The position numbers and the translations under genes are program-made. The notes beneath the pieces are model-generated. The model was not told the origin of the DNA. It saw nothing but the letters and a program-made list of their open reading frames with translations, and did no database searches. A stretch of 64,000 bases of DNA from Atriophallophorus winterbourni (lineage: Eukaryota > Platyhelminthes > Trematoda > Plagiorchiida > Microphallidae): NCBI GenBank assembly GCA_013407085.1, contig JACCGJ010018523.1:62001-126000 (forward strand). Direction: 5' to 3'. Below are positions 19,819 through 29,917 of this stretch, piece by piece (the stretch's first letter is position 1; each line of letters opens with the position of its first letter).

Positions 19819-20550
19819 ATGAAGTTTTACTACTTGTTTGTCATTGCCTTGATTCCTGCCTTGGCTGCTGGCTACACCAAATCCAAGTATGGTGGCCACG
19901 GCGACCACGATGACGATGATTATTCCGTTGAATATCATCGTGAGGATGACTATGGCAAATCTGGTTCTGAAGGCAAATATGTGGGCTACGGCAAAAACAA
20001 TGCCTACGGAAAATGGGACAAACACGGCCGTGAAGATGATCATGGTCACTACGACTCTCATGGAAAATACAGTATGTACGGTGGTGATGAGCATGCCAGC
20101 GACTACAACTTCTACGCCAAAATGAATGCCAAAGGTAAATTGTCTGGCTATGGCTTCGACAAAGACGGCGCCAAATACGAACATGTCAGCCAATACCGCA
20201 AAGGTGGCGGATACGACAGCTACGGTAAAAAGAAGCACTACAACGACTACGACGCTTATGGTAAAGTCAAGAAATACGGTGACAAGCAATCCGACAGCAA
20301 ATGGGACATGTACGGTCACATGTCTTCTGGTGGTAAGATGAGCTCCTACGGCAAAGCTCACTTGCGCGGTAAATTGGGAGCTTACAGCAAATACGAAGAT
20401 GCTGGTAAGACCAAGGATTATGGAAAATATGACATGCACGGATCTATGGACTACAAAGGCAACATGAATGTCTACGGTAAAATGAAGGGCTATGGCATGT
20501 ACGAAGGTGGCAAAAAGTCTGGACGTCAAGAAGGCAAAGCCTATTACTAA
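19819..20550 (+). CDS. TES-domain eggshell precursor protein (largest paralogue)
   Basis: An intronless gene for a secreted Tyr/Gly/Lys/Asp-rich protein of 243 residues. A signal peptide (MKFYYLFVIALIPALAAG) is followed by a His/Asp-rich segment, GKYxxYGK-type repeats, then the TES core: SDYNFYAKMNAKGKLSGYG, a YEHVSQYRKGGGYDSYGK block and YNDYDAYGKVKKYGDK. A further series of KYDMHGSMDYKGN/YGKMKGYG repeats leads to the TAA at 20548-20550. TES proteins are made in vitelline cells, packed in granules and cross-linked in the eggshell through oxidised tyrosines. I chose ATG 19819 over in-frame ATGs at 19807 and 19759 because it begins directly at the signal peptide like the paralogues and keeps the TATA spacing. 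The frequent use of TAC codons fits strong expression. Confidence 0.93.
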   Translation: MKFYYLFVIALIPALAAGYTKSKYGGHGDHDDDDYSVEYHREDDYGKSGSEGKYVGYGKNNAYGKWDKHGREDDHGHYDSHGKYSMYGGDEHASDYNFYAKMNAKGKLSGYGFDKDGAKYEHVSQYRKGGGYDSYGKKKHYNDYDAYGKVKKYGDKQSDSKWDMYGHMSSGGKMSSYGKAHLRGKLGAYSKYEDAGKTKDYGKYDMHGSMDYKGNMNVYGKMKGYGMYEGGKKSGRQEGKAYY

Positions 20551-21035
20551 GTAAAAACAACAAAATATACGTGTTCAATTAATTTAAAAACAAAGTTATT
20601 TTTTTACATGATGTAAATGGGAAAAAACATTAGACAAGTGAAGGCAAACATCCTCATTTGCATGCATTTATATCACACATACCCAAAGACAAGAGAAGTG
20701 ATGCTTACTTTGAGTCGTGTCCATAATGAATACACAAAGTATAATTCAACGATATAATTAAAGATTTTTCAAAAATATCCCATAAATTCAACAAGCTTAA
20801 AAATCGTTAGCTTATGTGCCGATACTACCAACTTACATCTGTATTCCCTCTTTGTGTTCGTGTGCTTATGGGGCATTGTCAAAGTGGAAGTCCAATTTCA
20901 AAACTTCAAGCTTTAACCCAAACATTTAACCAGTCAATAGACCTGGAGGATGTGGCACATGTTAATTTTCATTTGCTAAGACACTTTGAAGATAAACAAC
21001 GTGGTCGCAAACTGTGCCGTAAAGTTTCCTTCCGA
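20551..21035. other. 3' flank of the TES gene, no other feature
   Basis: AT-rich, with no canonical AATAAA close to the stop. No other gene seen. Confidence 0.45.
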
Positions 21036-21347
21036 ATTTAAAGGTTTCAAGAATTTATGGTCAAAAAAGGCACACAGCTTCACAATTATCATATCATAGT
21101 AAATATTCGTTCATGAAAAGGAACAAAAATAATTAGGTAATGTCAAGTATAGTACAGTTGAATACCTACCATGAGTCAATACGCAGGTGTCGTTAAATCG
21201 TTTTGCAACGAATAAGTGTCCAAATTTCGAATGAACGTTTCGACGCTGGGAGCGATAACAATAGGTTCAGGGAGGGCATTCTAGAGGAAACAGACACGTA
21301 CAGAATAAAAAATATCGGCGACTGCTAAAATGGGATTTGCTAAATTT

Positions 21348-21530
21348 AGTGTCACTGAATGGCTGCTTGTATGTTGTGATTCATGAAATTATGGATAATG
21401 TGGGGTATTTAATATTTTGTATATTTGTATTTTGTATTTTAGTGTCGCTGAATGGCTGCTTGTATGTTGTGATTCATGGAATAATGGATAATGTGGGGTA
21501 TTTAATATTTTGTATATTAGTATCACGTCA
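21348..21530. repeat. 93-bp tandem duplication inside the retroelement fragment
   Basis: The segment beginning AGTGTCACTGAATGGCTGC at 21348 is repeated with few changes from 21441 (AGTGTCGCTGAATGGCTGC), duplicating the RT phrase YKILNTPHYP. Confidence 0.85.
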
Positions 21531-22548
21531 CTCCGAAGGCTTCTTTGTAGAGGAGGGGGGGACCCCGTTTTTGCAATTGTACCTCGTACGTTAGTTTCCA
21601 GGAGGCCATTCACAAGTTTTGATGCACGATAATATATTTTATCAAGCAATACTATATCCTTTTTAACGCATGCTCCATGGTTGGAAGTAAGTAGGTTTTC
21701 TTGATGTTGGGCAACATTTCAGGTGAAAATGTCGCAGCACACCTGAAAGCTTAAAAGCACGTTTGTAGGTGATCTCACAATGCATACTGTTCTTTAGTTT
21801 GTCGCATACCCAGACTCTAAGATCCGTTTCCGATTCGGTCTTGCTCAAAATCGTCTGCCCAAAGTGATATTGATACTGGAATGGCTTACCAATTTGCATC
21901 ACCTTGCATTTTTGGAAACTGAATGTTAGCTAATTACTTACTGACAATTCATGGAGTAATGCATGTGTATCGCTTAACATAACCGCATTAAGCTCCCAAA
22001 AATAGCCTGTGTTCTTCAAGGTATGTGTTTAGTTTGTGGGCCACGATCAATTCGAGCACCTTGGAGCTGGCGGAAAACAGAGTAACGAGACTCTAATTTG
22101 CGGGCTTTAAAAGCGTCCCGCCCTTAAAAACCGGGAAGATTAATCCGAATATCCTGTTCGTCGGCATGACGCATCGAGACCGCGATTCGCAGAATAACTT
22201 AGTCAGAGGTTGCATAGAATTTATGCATAATGCTTGAGTATATTTGGGGTGAGTTTTATCAGAACCAAGAGATTTTCTGGAATTAATGGATAGTAGATTT
22301 CCCAGCAAATCTTCTTTGGTAATAGTTAATGAGTCCGATGGGACAGGAGGCGTCACTTTTGAATCCTGTTGTACATCTAAGTTTCCATTTGGACAAAATA
22401 CGTGTAGCATAATAATTTATGAGAACATCCGCGATTTTATTTGCATTGGTGGTCATTGGTGGTTGTAACGCCGCAACTTCTGGTTTCGCTGAACACTGCT
22501 TGTTCACAATCAGGTAAGGGACCTTTGAAACTCGCTCCATTTTATCCA

Positions 22549-22596
<48 letters not shown>

Positions 22597-22600
22597 TATT
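22549..22600. repeat. (TA)n microsatellite
   Basis: A long TA run with one TAA break, inside the CR1-like fragment. Confidence 0.9.
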
Positions 22601-22639
22601 TTCTTTGGCAATGACTTTCGTGATTTCAACCCACATCCG

Positions 22640-23060
22640 TCCTCATATCGAATATGCTATACCGACATGGGATCCGTCGTTGAAAAAAGATACTCAACGG
22701 TTATAATCTCCACAGCGCAGAGCGACAAAACTCGTCCTGTGGCTTTCTAATTATCCATACGAAATGAGACTTAAAATATTGAATTTGCATTCGGCCCAAT
22801 ACAGACAGAAACGAGGATCACTAATCTCCATTTGGACAGTGCTCAATCAAGCAAATCATCCTTGTAGTCGTTTGTTTTATCTTTCCCACAATACACATCT
22901 GCGTGGTCACCAATCTAAGCTTTATCAACGGCACAGCAGGTTGAACTGTCGCAATTATGCATTTTCCGTTCGCCGTGTGCAATTGTGAAACATTTTGACT
23001 ACTTACGTGGTACAATCTGGAACCATTGACGTTTTCAAGATATTACTAGATGTCCACATG
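22640..23060 (+). mobile_element. CR1-like RT C-terminal fragment
   Basis: The plus strand encodes RPHIEYAIPTWDPSLKKDTQ, a RATKLV motif, YPYEMRLKILNLHS and the NCRNYAFSVRRVQL block of the RT thumb, in a different orientation from the preceding fragment. Frame breaks are near 22700 and 22985. Confidence 0.75.
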
Positions 23061-23179
23061 GACAAGTTGGTTTTTTAACGTTTTACCATAATCTCTAACA
23101 ATATTTTGATATATTTTTACCATCCGACCAGATGTACATTTTTTGGGTCTTGCAAAGCATAGCTTTTAACCGGGTCCAC

Positions 23180-23353
23180 GACAGTTGCTCCTTGACAATT
23201 GCTCCCCGACAGTTGCTCCGCGACAATTGCTCCTCGGACAATTGCTCCTCGGACAATTGCTCCTCGGACAATTGCTCCTCGGACAATTGCTCCTCGGACA
23301 GTTGCTCCTTGGACAATTGCTCCTCGGACAGTTGCTCCTTGACCAATTGCTCC
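23180..23353 (+). repeat. Left terminal minisatellite of MULE-1
   Basis: About 12 units of 14-15 bases with the consensus GGACAATTGCTCCTC (A/G alternation inside the unit). It lies inside the transposon end. Confidence 0.93.
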
Positions 23354-23463
23354 TTGTACAAGTGAACTTAGTTCACTTGAACTCAGTTCCACGGAGATGG
23401 AGTCGCACACATAAAAATCAACAGTGGGGGTTTACTTGTTTGATTGTTATAAATAGTTAAATA

Positions 23464-24084
23464 GTGACAGGCTGCTTCTTTCATCTGGGTCAGTGCTGCT
23501 GGAGGAAGTGTCAGCAACTTGGATTAGCTACCACCTATGCTGAAGAGGATGGTCTTTTTGCATGTTGGATTCGGTGTCTTCCTGCGCTTGCATTTCTTCC
23601 CCGTGACCAAGTTGTTGGGGCATTTGAAACTCTGACAGAAAATCAAGGTTTCGTCACATGCATGGCAGAGAAGGGAGGCGAGGCATTTGTTGACTATTTT
23701 GAAGACACCTGGATCGGGAGGCCACCAAGACGGCAAGGAGCTGAACGCCGTGCCCCCATGTTTCCCATCGAACTGTGGAACCAGTACGAACGCACCATGT
23801 CAGACATGCCACGAACCAACAACAGTATCGAGGCCTGGCACAACAGAATGCAGTCTCTTGTGGGAGCATTCTTCCCTCATGTGTTCAGATTCATTGACAG
23901 CATCAAAAAAGAACAGATGTTAAACAAAAACACAATAACCCAGCTGTTGAGTGGTCAGCCCCCACCACCAAAAAGGAAGAAACACATCAAACTGGCGGAA
24001 AGAATTAAAAGAGTTGTTGAAGGTCAGCAGGGTCGGGACACCGTGAGTGTACTGAAGAGCATTGCCTTTTGCTACAATTTGTAG
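23464..24084 (+). pseudogene. MULE transposase, C-terminal remnant
   Basis: An open frame of 206 codons. It begins at the conserved Cys/His motif that follows the catalytic domain of MULE transposases (GCFFHLGQCCWRKCQQLGL) and continues with LPALAFLPRDQVVGAFETL, a VDYFEDTWIGRPPRR segment, ELWNQYERT and PRTNNSIEAWHNRMQSL, all typical of the transposase C-terminus. It ends with a basic segment KRKKHIKLAERIKR. Nothing resembling the DDE catalytic residues lies upstream inside the element, so it cannot catalyse transposition alone. The intact frame suggests recent origin. Confidence 0.85.
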
Positions 24085-24301
24085 GCTTCTGTTGCAGAAG
24101 AAGAATGAGAAGACAATCAAGACAGTAGTTTGGAAGATGTTTTATAACAGTGATATTTTTTGTGTGCAGTTATCAGACATGAGACCAGGATTTTGTGATC
24201 TATAGTATTTTATTCAATTTTTATTAAAATGTTCGAAGAAAAAAATACTTGTCTTCACTTGTATGAATTATTTTTGTCGCAATGTGATCGTGATCTAAAA
24301 T

Positions 24302-24450
24302 TCATAGAGCAATTGGTCAAGGAGCAATAGGGCAATGAGCAATAGGGCAAGGAGCAATTGGTCAAGGAGCAACTGTCCGAGGAGCAATTGTCCAAGGAGC
24401 AACTGTCGCGGAGCAACTGTCGGGGAGCAATTGTCAAGGAGCAACTTTCG
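24302..24450 (-). repeat. Right terminal minisatellite of MULE-1
   Basis: About 10 units such as GGAGCAATTGTCC, the reverse complement of the left array. The outermost three units match the left end in order, so these are true inverted terminal repeats. Confidence 0.92.
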
Positions 24451-24489
24451 GTACCCCCTTTTAACCGCATATCATCTATGAATAAATCT

Positions 24490-25090
24490 ATAAATGGTTT
24501 CTAATTGATTGAAAGGTGTTCCACGTTGTTTCGGTGGTTAACCGGAGATGGTTTCTCCAAGTCATATCCTGCGGATTTCGAATCTGAATGCATTTCCACA
24601 CCGTTGAGGTATGAATGCCGAGTTAGAATTGATTTCCCGTTAAGCTTAGTCATTATTCTGAACCACTGCTCTTGTACTCCGATGCATTCAATTTTCTCTG
24701 CTTGACAAAGTTATTCATAATTCAAGACCAAGTGCTCGCTCGAACCTAGCGGGCAATCATATGTAATGTTCTTGATTGAATATTTTTAGTTGTCAAGATC
24801 AGATCGAGAATTGAAAGCATATCTATTCCTCTGAATCTTGAATCGCTTTCCACGTGATTATAAAATGGAATTTTTTAAATATCTACTGGAAGATGGCAGC
24901 AGTTAAAGTCTGAGAAATTTTGCTAGTCTTCAGTAGGTTAAGCAGATTAAAGTCTCCCCGTGATCTAGATTCTGTTATGATATCTCGAAGCAATCAAGTG
25001 TGGCTTGTCGCGTAGAGTCGTATTAAATAGTTCCGCGTCTGCTGATGGACGATATATTGCATCAATCTTGCCATCTTCGCTTGTATAAAT
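24490..25090 (-). mobile_element. CR1-like endonuclease remnant
   Basis: The minus strand shows, in broken frames, IYRPSADAELFN (25020-25070), an altered GDFNLLNL region near 24930-24960 and SRFRGIDMLSILDLIL near 24790-24840, corresponding in order to the endonuclease at 12117-13555. No RT part is attached. Confidence 0.65.
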
Positions 25091-25897
25091 GTTTTTTTGC
25101 ATAGCGTTAACAGACAAATATACATCTATCTTATTTTATTGTATTATAAATACAACCATGATGGTTAGAGTAAAAGTAACGTATGTATTTAAATGCATTT
25201 GCTATCAGAATCTATTTAATAGATTGCATTACATAAAATTTCAGCCGAACTGCTTTTTAAATGGAAAATAACAAGTTCATTAAGTTTCCATTGATAGTCA
25301 AATTTTTCAACTATATTATTGGATGTTTGATGAATAGTTGAAAGACACCGGTTGAGGTTTTCAATTCGAAGCTCGATGAATGAATGACGAACTATGTGCT
25401 ATGTGACAGTCATTATTATTTCACGGTGGGTTATATGATTATATTCCGTATACCCGTTCGTCCATTGGCTTTTGTCGTTCTTGTAACATTTTATCGTAAA
25501 AACGTCGGAGTTTTGACTTACGGGCATTGTGTTACATTTTATTCTCATTCGAGCATGATATAGGGTTTCTGCGTTGGTGGAATATGACCAGTGTTTTCCT
25601 CCCTGATGAAGGCGAAAAACGCATTCAATTGATACCAAAGTTATTAACATTCATTCGCTTTATATGACGTCATACCAAACCGATCACATGCTTTAAAATA
25701 ATTTAACCTATAACGGTGAAACGTGAACATTACTCGTAAAGGTTTTCAAAAAGGCTAAAAATTTTGCAACGGATAGCAAATACATATCTTCTAATGGTAA
25801 CTATGGTAAGAAGTTTCATTGAAGCTGCATAAATGATCGATCAATTTGCACTTGTAGCTAGTTTACCCTTGGAGGTCACGATTCCTTCTTAGTAGTC

Positions 25898-25905
25898 TAT
25901 ATAAA
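25898..25905 (+). promoter_or_regulatory. TATA box of the TES gene at 25940
   Basis: TATATAAA lies 42 bases before the ATG. GGTCACGA, resembling the TCACGT motif found at 43348, lies about 20 bases further upstream (25874-25881). Confidence 0.65.
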
Positions 25906-25939
25906 CAAATATTGCTTCACTCCCGCGAATTTCTCCATA

Positions 25940-26425
25940 ATGAAGCCCTTCTATTTGTTTATGTTGTGTCTGCTGTCGTTTGCGTTAGCCGGTGAATATT
26001 CAGCAGGCAAAAAACACCACGACGCAGCTGATCGTCACACTTCAGAACACAGCAAGTCCAATAAGCACAATCGCAATTATTATACTCTCAAGGGTAAAGA
26101 GGATCATGGAAGTGATTACGATATTTACTCCCGAGTGTTGAGCAAAGGCAACTTCAGAGGTCACGGTTACGATGATAAGGGTACCAAATTTGAACAAGTC
26201 ACCGAATTCAGGAAAGGCGGTGGATTCGGAAAATATGGCAAAAAGAAAGAGTACCACGACTACGATACCTACGGAAAGATAAAGCATTATGGAGACAAAA
26301 ATATGAGAAACGAATATGAATTGTATGGCAAATTAAAGGCCAAGGGCAAAAAAGATTTCCGCGGCAATTTGAAGATTGGTGTTGCCCCGGATAATCACCA
26401 AGCTCATGGAAAAAAAGTTTACTAA
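25940..26425 (+). CDS. TES-domain eggshell precursor protein (short paralogue)
   Basis: An intronless 161-residue secreted protein. A signal peptide (KPFYLFMLCLLSFALAG) precedes a His/Lys/Asn-rich linker and the TES core: GSDYDIYSRVLSKGNFRGHG, FEQVTEFRKGGGFGKYGK, YHDYDTYGKIKHYGDK and YELYGKLKAKGK. A short basic tail ends HGKKVY. It lacks the C-terminal Tyr/Gly repeats of the 19819 gene, so it is close to a minimal TES protein. The presumed role is eggshell precursor in vitelline cells. ATTAAA at about 26476 and AATAAA at 26637 are possible polyadenylation signals. Confidence 0.93.
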   Translation: MKPFYLFMLCLLSFALAGEYSAGKKHHDAADRHTSEHSKSNKHNRNYYTLKGKEDHGSDYDIYSRVLSKGNFRGHGYDDKGTKFEQVTEFRKGGGFGKYGKKKEYHDYDTYGKIKHYGDKNMRNEYELYGKLKAKGKKDFRGNLKIGVAPDNHQAHGKKVY

Positions 26426-27180
26426 TAATTTAAACCTGAAAGATGATGTAATCATTTGTTCATCCAGATGGATTATTAAAATTGTAGACTTGGAACCACA
26501 CATAGCGTTTTATCGAATGTTGTACTGTGCTTTGATTTAAGAAAGCTCGGAATTGGTGATCTAGATTGTTGTCTCATCTGAGGTCACTTGAAACTAAATC
26601 GTTGTAGCAAAGCATCATCAAATGTTGAGAAAGATGAATAAACCTGACCCTGATTGGATTCGCGGAAAATGCTTGGTTCTGCCATGTAACATATGGTGAG
26701 AATGTATTACAAACTTATGACACTTATCTGATCATTTCATGATATTGGATAGGGGTGTAATTGCGGAAGGAATTTTTTCCAACAAATGTTCATTAGGTGT
26801 AACCTCAACAGAAATATATGACGGTTCTTTTTGCACTCAGATTTTTCCTTATCAACGAGATATTAACTGGATTACTATCGCCATTAATGGTCGATAACCA
26901 AGATTATTTTGAATGTAGAGTAGCTCAACGTTTTTATGGAAAAGATTATGATCCTAGCAATACTGTACTACAATTTTCCAATTTTGCTTTCATTTACACT
27001 TTAAATTTTAGTTAAGAAGTCAGTTACTTCAAATTAGATGAAACCCTATATTGTATTTTTCATAGATTTATTCCTCTAATATTTGCGAGTTAAAAGCTGT
27101 GCTGTACAGAACCTACAAATAGGTTAATCGTAACGAATCCTAAAAAATTGACAGAAAATATCACAAATGTACTTGCCTAG

Positions 27181-27410
27181 TTAGGCATCAAGTGATCTTT
27201 TAAAAGTGCCGACGGTGCCAGATAGTACTACACTTGTAGATAAACTGTTCCACAGTTTTACTGTGCGTATAAGTAGCCGCTCAACCAGATATGTTGTTGA
27301 CAGACTTTTAGCGCTGACTACGAAGCTGTGTGTTATCTGATTCGAGCAATAAATGTTTGCATGGGAGGTTTTGTTTTCATTATTACTGTTCAAGTTATAT
27401 TAGTTATTCT
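27181..27410 (-). mobile_element. Non-LTR RT C-terminal tail, different family
   Basis: A minus-strand frame reads FVVSAKSLSTTYL then RTVKLWNSLSTSVV and GTFKRSLDA before the stop. The VKLWNSLPxxVV...FKxxLD pattern is the usual end of non-LTR RTs, but the surrounding residues differ from the CR1-like copies in this window. Confidence 0.6.
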
Positions 27411-27714
27411 TAATGCAGTCTGTATTGGATGCAGATTTCAAATTGCCATTTTATGATGTAAAATTCATGTAGTCTGTCATTATCGTAGTAAAAGTAGCAG
27501 ACTTTCTCCAGTCCACTACAAATTTTATTTGAGCAAAATAAAGATTCTTTCGTGAGCCTAAATTTCAACAATTTTAACGCTTTAGTGATGATATCTTGAA
27601 CCCGTATATTATAAACCTATCTGGGTTTGAGATGTATTGGTAACCCTTCGCAGAACACAAAATTCAACGAATTGATTGGCAAAACATCTGTTCAATAAAT
27701 CCCCACTTGCGCGT

Positions 27715-27800
27715 ATTTCTATCAGACCCACACACGCGCATCATATGATCGGTTCCTGCTGTTTGCATAATTCAGGTAGCGACAGTAAGATCAGGATCTG
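27715..27800 (-). repeat. Decayed hammerhead-associated repeat
   Basis: On the minus strand, GATCTTACTGTCGCTACCTG is followed by a damaged core, GCAAACAGC and GGAACCGATC, matching the region around the ribozyme at 17346 with substitutions in the core. Not functional. Confidence 0.55.
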
Positions 27801-28595
27801 AATGACTTGACACAGTTTAAATTGTATGCTACTGTTTTGCTTAAATTCTCATGTCTAACAAAATGCAAACTCCTTAATTGTGTCACATGATATGGCATGA
27901 GCACATCATGTAATCATAAAACTGGGGCTTGAAAAGTTAAATCAAAGAAAATAGAAGACCTAAAATATCTTATCTATGATACTTCCGTCGTGTAAATAGA
28001 ACAACTCGAATTGATAGCTGCACAAAGTCCCCACTACTCTCTAAATATAGTCAGTAAATGAACGCTCACCCTACTTCGACCGCGTTGTCTAAACTGCCTG
28101 AATCGTTTCTATGTAATGTAAAATGGTCTTGTTCTGAACGCTTCACTTTTGGGAATCAGCTGTTGAACAAGCGGAATCTGGGGTATATCGATTTTTAGCG
28201 AAATATCAAATATATAGTAATGAGCCCAACGTCTTAACAGATGGAATAGCTTTACCAATCGCATTTTAAAAAAACGTTAAACTTTAAGGTTACAAGCGCA
28301 ATCTGATTCAAGCTTTAAAACTCTCAGAAACGACCGGTGCATAATTGTTCGTGTATCCGTACGCCGGTCAATTACAAAGATCAGAAGTACACGCTGACTT
28401 GATTTTCAACATGTGTAAGCTCGTACGAAACCTTTCTACCAGTAGTGAAAACTTTAAACATTTTTATTGTTGTAGCATTCTTATTGGTTTATATTCTCGA
28501 TTTATAAGCAATACAGTGATAACAAGCTTTGATTTTTTCATGAACCCCCTGTTACTAAATATATAAACACATGTATTGATTACATGTGCATGCTT

Positions 28596-29115
28596 GGATA
28601 GCATGGCTACGAACGTTCATCAAGCTGCTCGAGTGGATCTATCGCAGATCAACTAAAATGATTGACTGACTTCGCAACCTCTCTTATGAAAAGCAACTGG
28701 TGAATCTCTGTTTGGATACTCTGTCTCGCTGAAGATTTCGACCCTATTTAATCCTCACTTAAAAAACTGAACTCAATATTTCATCCTCTGAGGCATCTAT
28801 TTCAAGTCCGGTCAAGCCATACCACTTGCACTCACACATTTGCACACATTCTCACCGGAGCTGCAGTCGCTTCCTCATTTCAGTACGCTCTTGTTTCTTA
28901 CGGAACTCCTTACCGTCAGACGTTGTAATATTAGCTAGTGCATCGATTTTCAAAGACAAACTGGAGAAATTTAAGCTTAGTAGTTGCATTCTGCAACTCC
29001 ATAATTTATTCATATTTACCCTCTTATTTTACCTACAAAACTGTCGATCTTCTCATATACGAATATCGTATGTATTGCTATCAGCCTTTCATACCATAAA
29101 TTTTTGAATCTTGAA
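28596..29115 (+). mobile_element. CR1-like RT C-terminal fragment with 3' tail
   Basis: The plus strand carries broken frames with SCSRFLISVRSCFLRNSLPSD and FKDKLEKFKL, the end of the RT, then the 3' tail TTTTTGAATCTTGAATC at about 29100. The TTGAATC-type tail recurs at the 3' ends of the minus-strand copies near 30943 and 37862. Confidence 0.7.
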
Positions 29116-29173
29116 TCATGTTTTAATGCTGAAATCTCTTTTATATCCAACCATTCCTTAGAATTACGCAAAC

Positions 29174-29191
29174 GATAAGCTTAAGCTTATC
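29174..29191. repeat. 18-bp perfect palindrome
   Basis: GATAAGCTTAAGCTTATC reads the same on both strands and lies 196 bases before the ATG of the secreted gene at 29387. It may bind a dimeric factor or be chance. Confidence 0.5.
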
Positions 29192-29386
29192 ATTGCCGTG
29201 AATAAATTAAGCAGCACATTAATTGACAATTTATAGATCGCTTTTTGCTCGCACTAACTTCGAAGAACGTCAAGTGCATCTAAGTGCATCTCGGTATTGA
29301 ACGCATTTTACGCTGGGGGAGTTGAATTTGCTCATTCATATTGTCAAATCAAACAGCAGAACATTAGGTTCATTTAACATTGACTG

Positions 29387-29917
29387 ATGAAATTGATCGC
29401 TTTATTCTCGGTTTTTTTCATATCTCAATGTGCGGCATACTTGGATTTCGACCTTGAAATAACACCTGACTTCCAGGATCACGCTGTCTACTCAGACACA
29501 TATGATGTTGACCTTGAACATGAATCAAGTTTACCGGAAGGAAAGTTGGCCAAGATAATATACAACTCTGACGAATACAATGCAGAATATCCAGATTTGG
29601 GGACCGATCAATTTGGACTGTTGACTGATTACCTTCGGGATCTTGATTATTCCAAATTTAACAAACATGATGACTATGATTTATTCAGCGGCTTGCGAAA
29701 CTTGGGCGAATCAACATTGTCGCACAAATTCCAACTTGATAAGCAAATGGAAAATTCCCAAGTCGCACCACGTTATCGCTCGGGTGATCTTGACCGTAAT
29801 CTGGCACCAAGAAAAAGTCATAAACGGGACAAATATTCACGCACATACCGATACGGAAAGGAGCCAGATCGCCTAATCAAAAGACGATACAACAAAAGGA
29901 AATATCACGAAGAATGA
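29387..29917 (+). CDS. Secreted Tyr/Asp-rich protein, probable diverged eggshell-cluster member
   Basis: An intronless 176-residue protein. The signal peptide is MKLIALFSVFFISQCAA. The first half is acidic and Tyr-rich (YSDTYDVDLEHESS, then NSDEYNAEYPDLG). The middle segment KHDDYDLFSGLRNLGEST is placed like the SDYxxYxxxxAKG start of the TES core, but FRKGG and DYDxYGK are absent. The last 45 residues are strongly basic with Tyr (RYGKEPDRLIKRRYNKRKY). Its place among four TES genes, its lack of introns, its signal peptide and its composition suggest a diverged paralogue or another shell component; sequence homology to TES is not proven. A probable polyadenylation signal (AATAAA) lies at about 29961. 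Confidence 0.75.
   Translation: MKLIALFSVFFISQCAAYLDFDLEITPDFQDHAVYSDTYDVDLEHESSLPEGKLAKIIYNSDEYNAEYPDLGTDQFGLLTDYLRDLDYSKFNKHDDYDLFSGLRNLGESTLSHKFQLDKQMENSQVAPRYRSGDLDRNLAPRKSHKRDKYSRTYRYGKEPDRLIKRRYNKRKYHEE

Larger units (their letters stand above)
21036..22640 (-). mobile_element. Decayed CR1-like retrotransposon (RT and upstream linker)
   Basis: On the minus strand, pieces of ORF2 run from the EN-RT linker (KMERVSKVPYLIVNKQCSAKP near 22500) through the pre-RT block (ITKEDLLGNLLSI then GSDKTHPKY, 22410-22200) to the RT C-terminus (YYRASKLVNGL near 21610). Frames are broken many times. The 3' end at 21036-21200 is shared with the fragment at 56365-56550. A (TA)n tract interrupts it at 22549-22600. 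Confidence 0.75.
23172..24457. mobile_element. Mutator-like DNA transposon with tandem-repeat inverted ends (MULE-1)
   Basis: A 1286-bp element bounded by a perfect 9-bp target duplication, CTTTTAACC at 23163-23171 and 24458-24466; 9 bp is the usual MULE duplication size. The termini are inverted: GGGTCCACGACAGTTGCTCC on the left, GGGGTACCGAAAGTTGCTCC on the complement of the right. Beyond the first 20 bases, each end is an array of 14-15 bp units (about 12 left, about 10 right, in opposite orientation). Inside is only the C-terminal part of a MULE transposase. The catalytic DDE region is missing, so this copy is a deletion derivative that could move only with help in trans. Confidence 0.88.
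26426..28595. other. Intergenic with repeat remnants
   Basis: No host gene seen. It contains an RT tail at 27181-27410 and a ribozyme-repeat remnant at 27715-27800, listed separately. Confidence 0.45.

Noticed and set aside
19813..20529. 238-codon minus-strand frame, Val/Phe/Thr-rich
   Set aside because: It is the antisense shadow of the TES gene; the biased composition comes from the Tyr/Lys/Gly codons on the plus strand.
23180..23353. Regular short repeats resembling a CRISPR array
   Set aside because: The units are contiguous 14-15 bp tandem repeats without spacers, in a eukaryotic genome, and recur inverted at 24302-24450 as transposon ends.
25399..25650. 83-codon minus-strand frame near the endonuclease remnant
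   Set aside because: A faint resemblance to the N-terminal endonuclease block was not convincing; position would fit but motifs do not.
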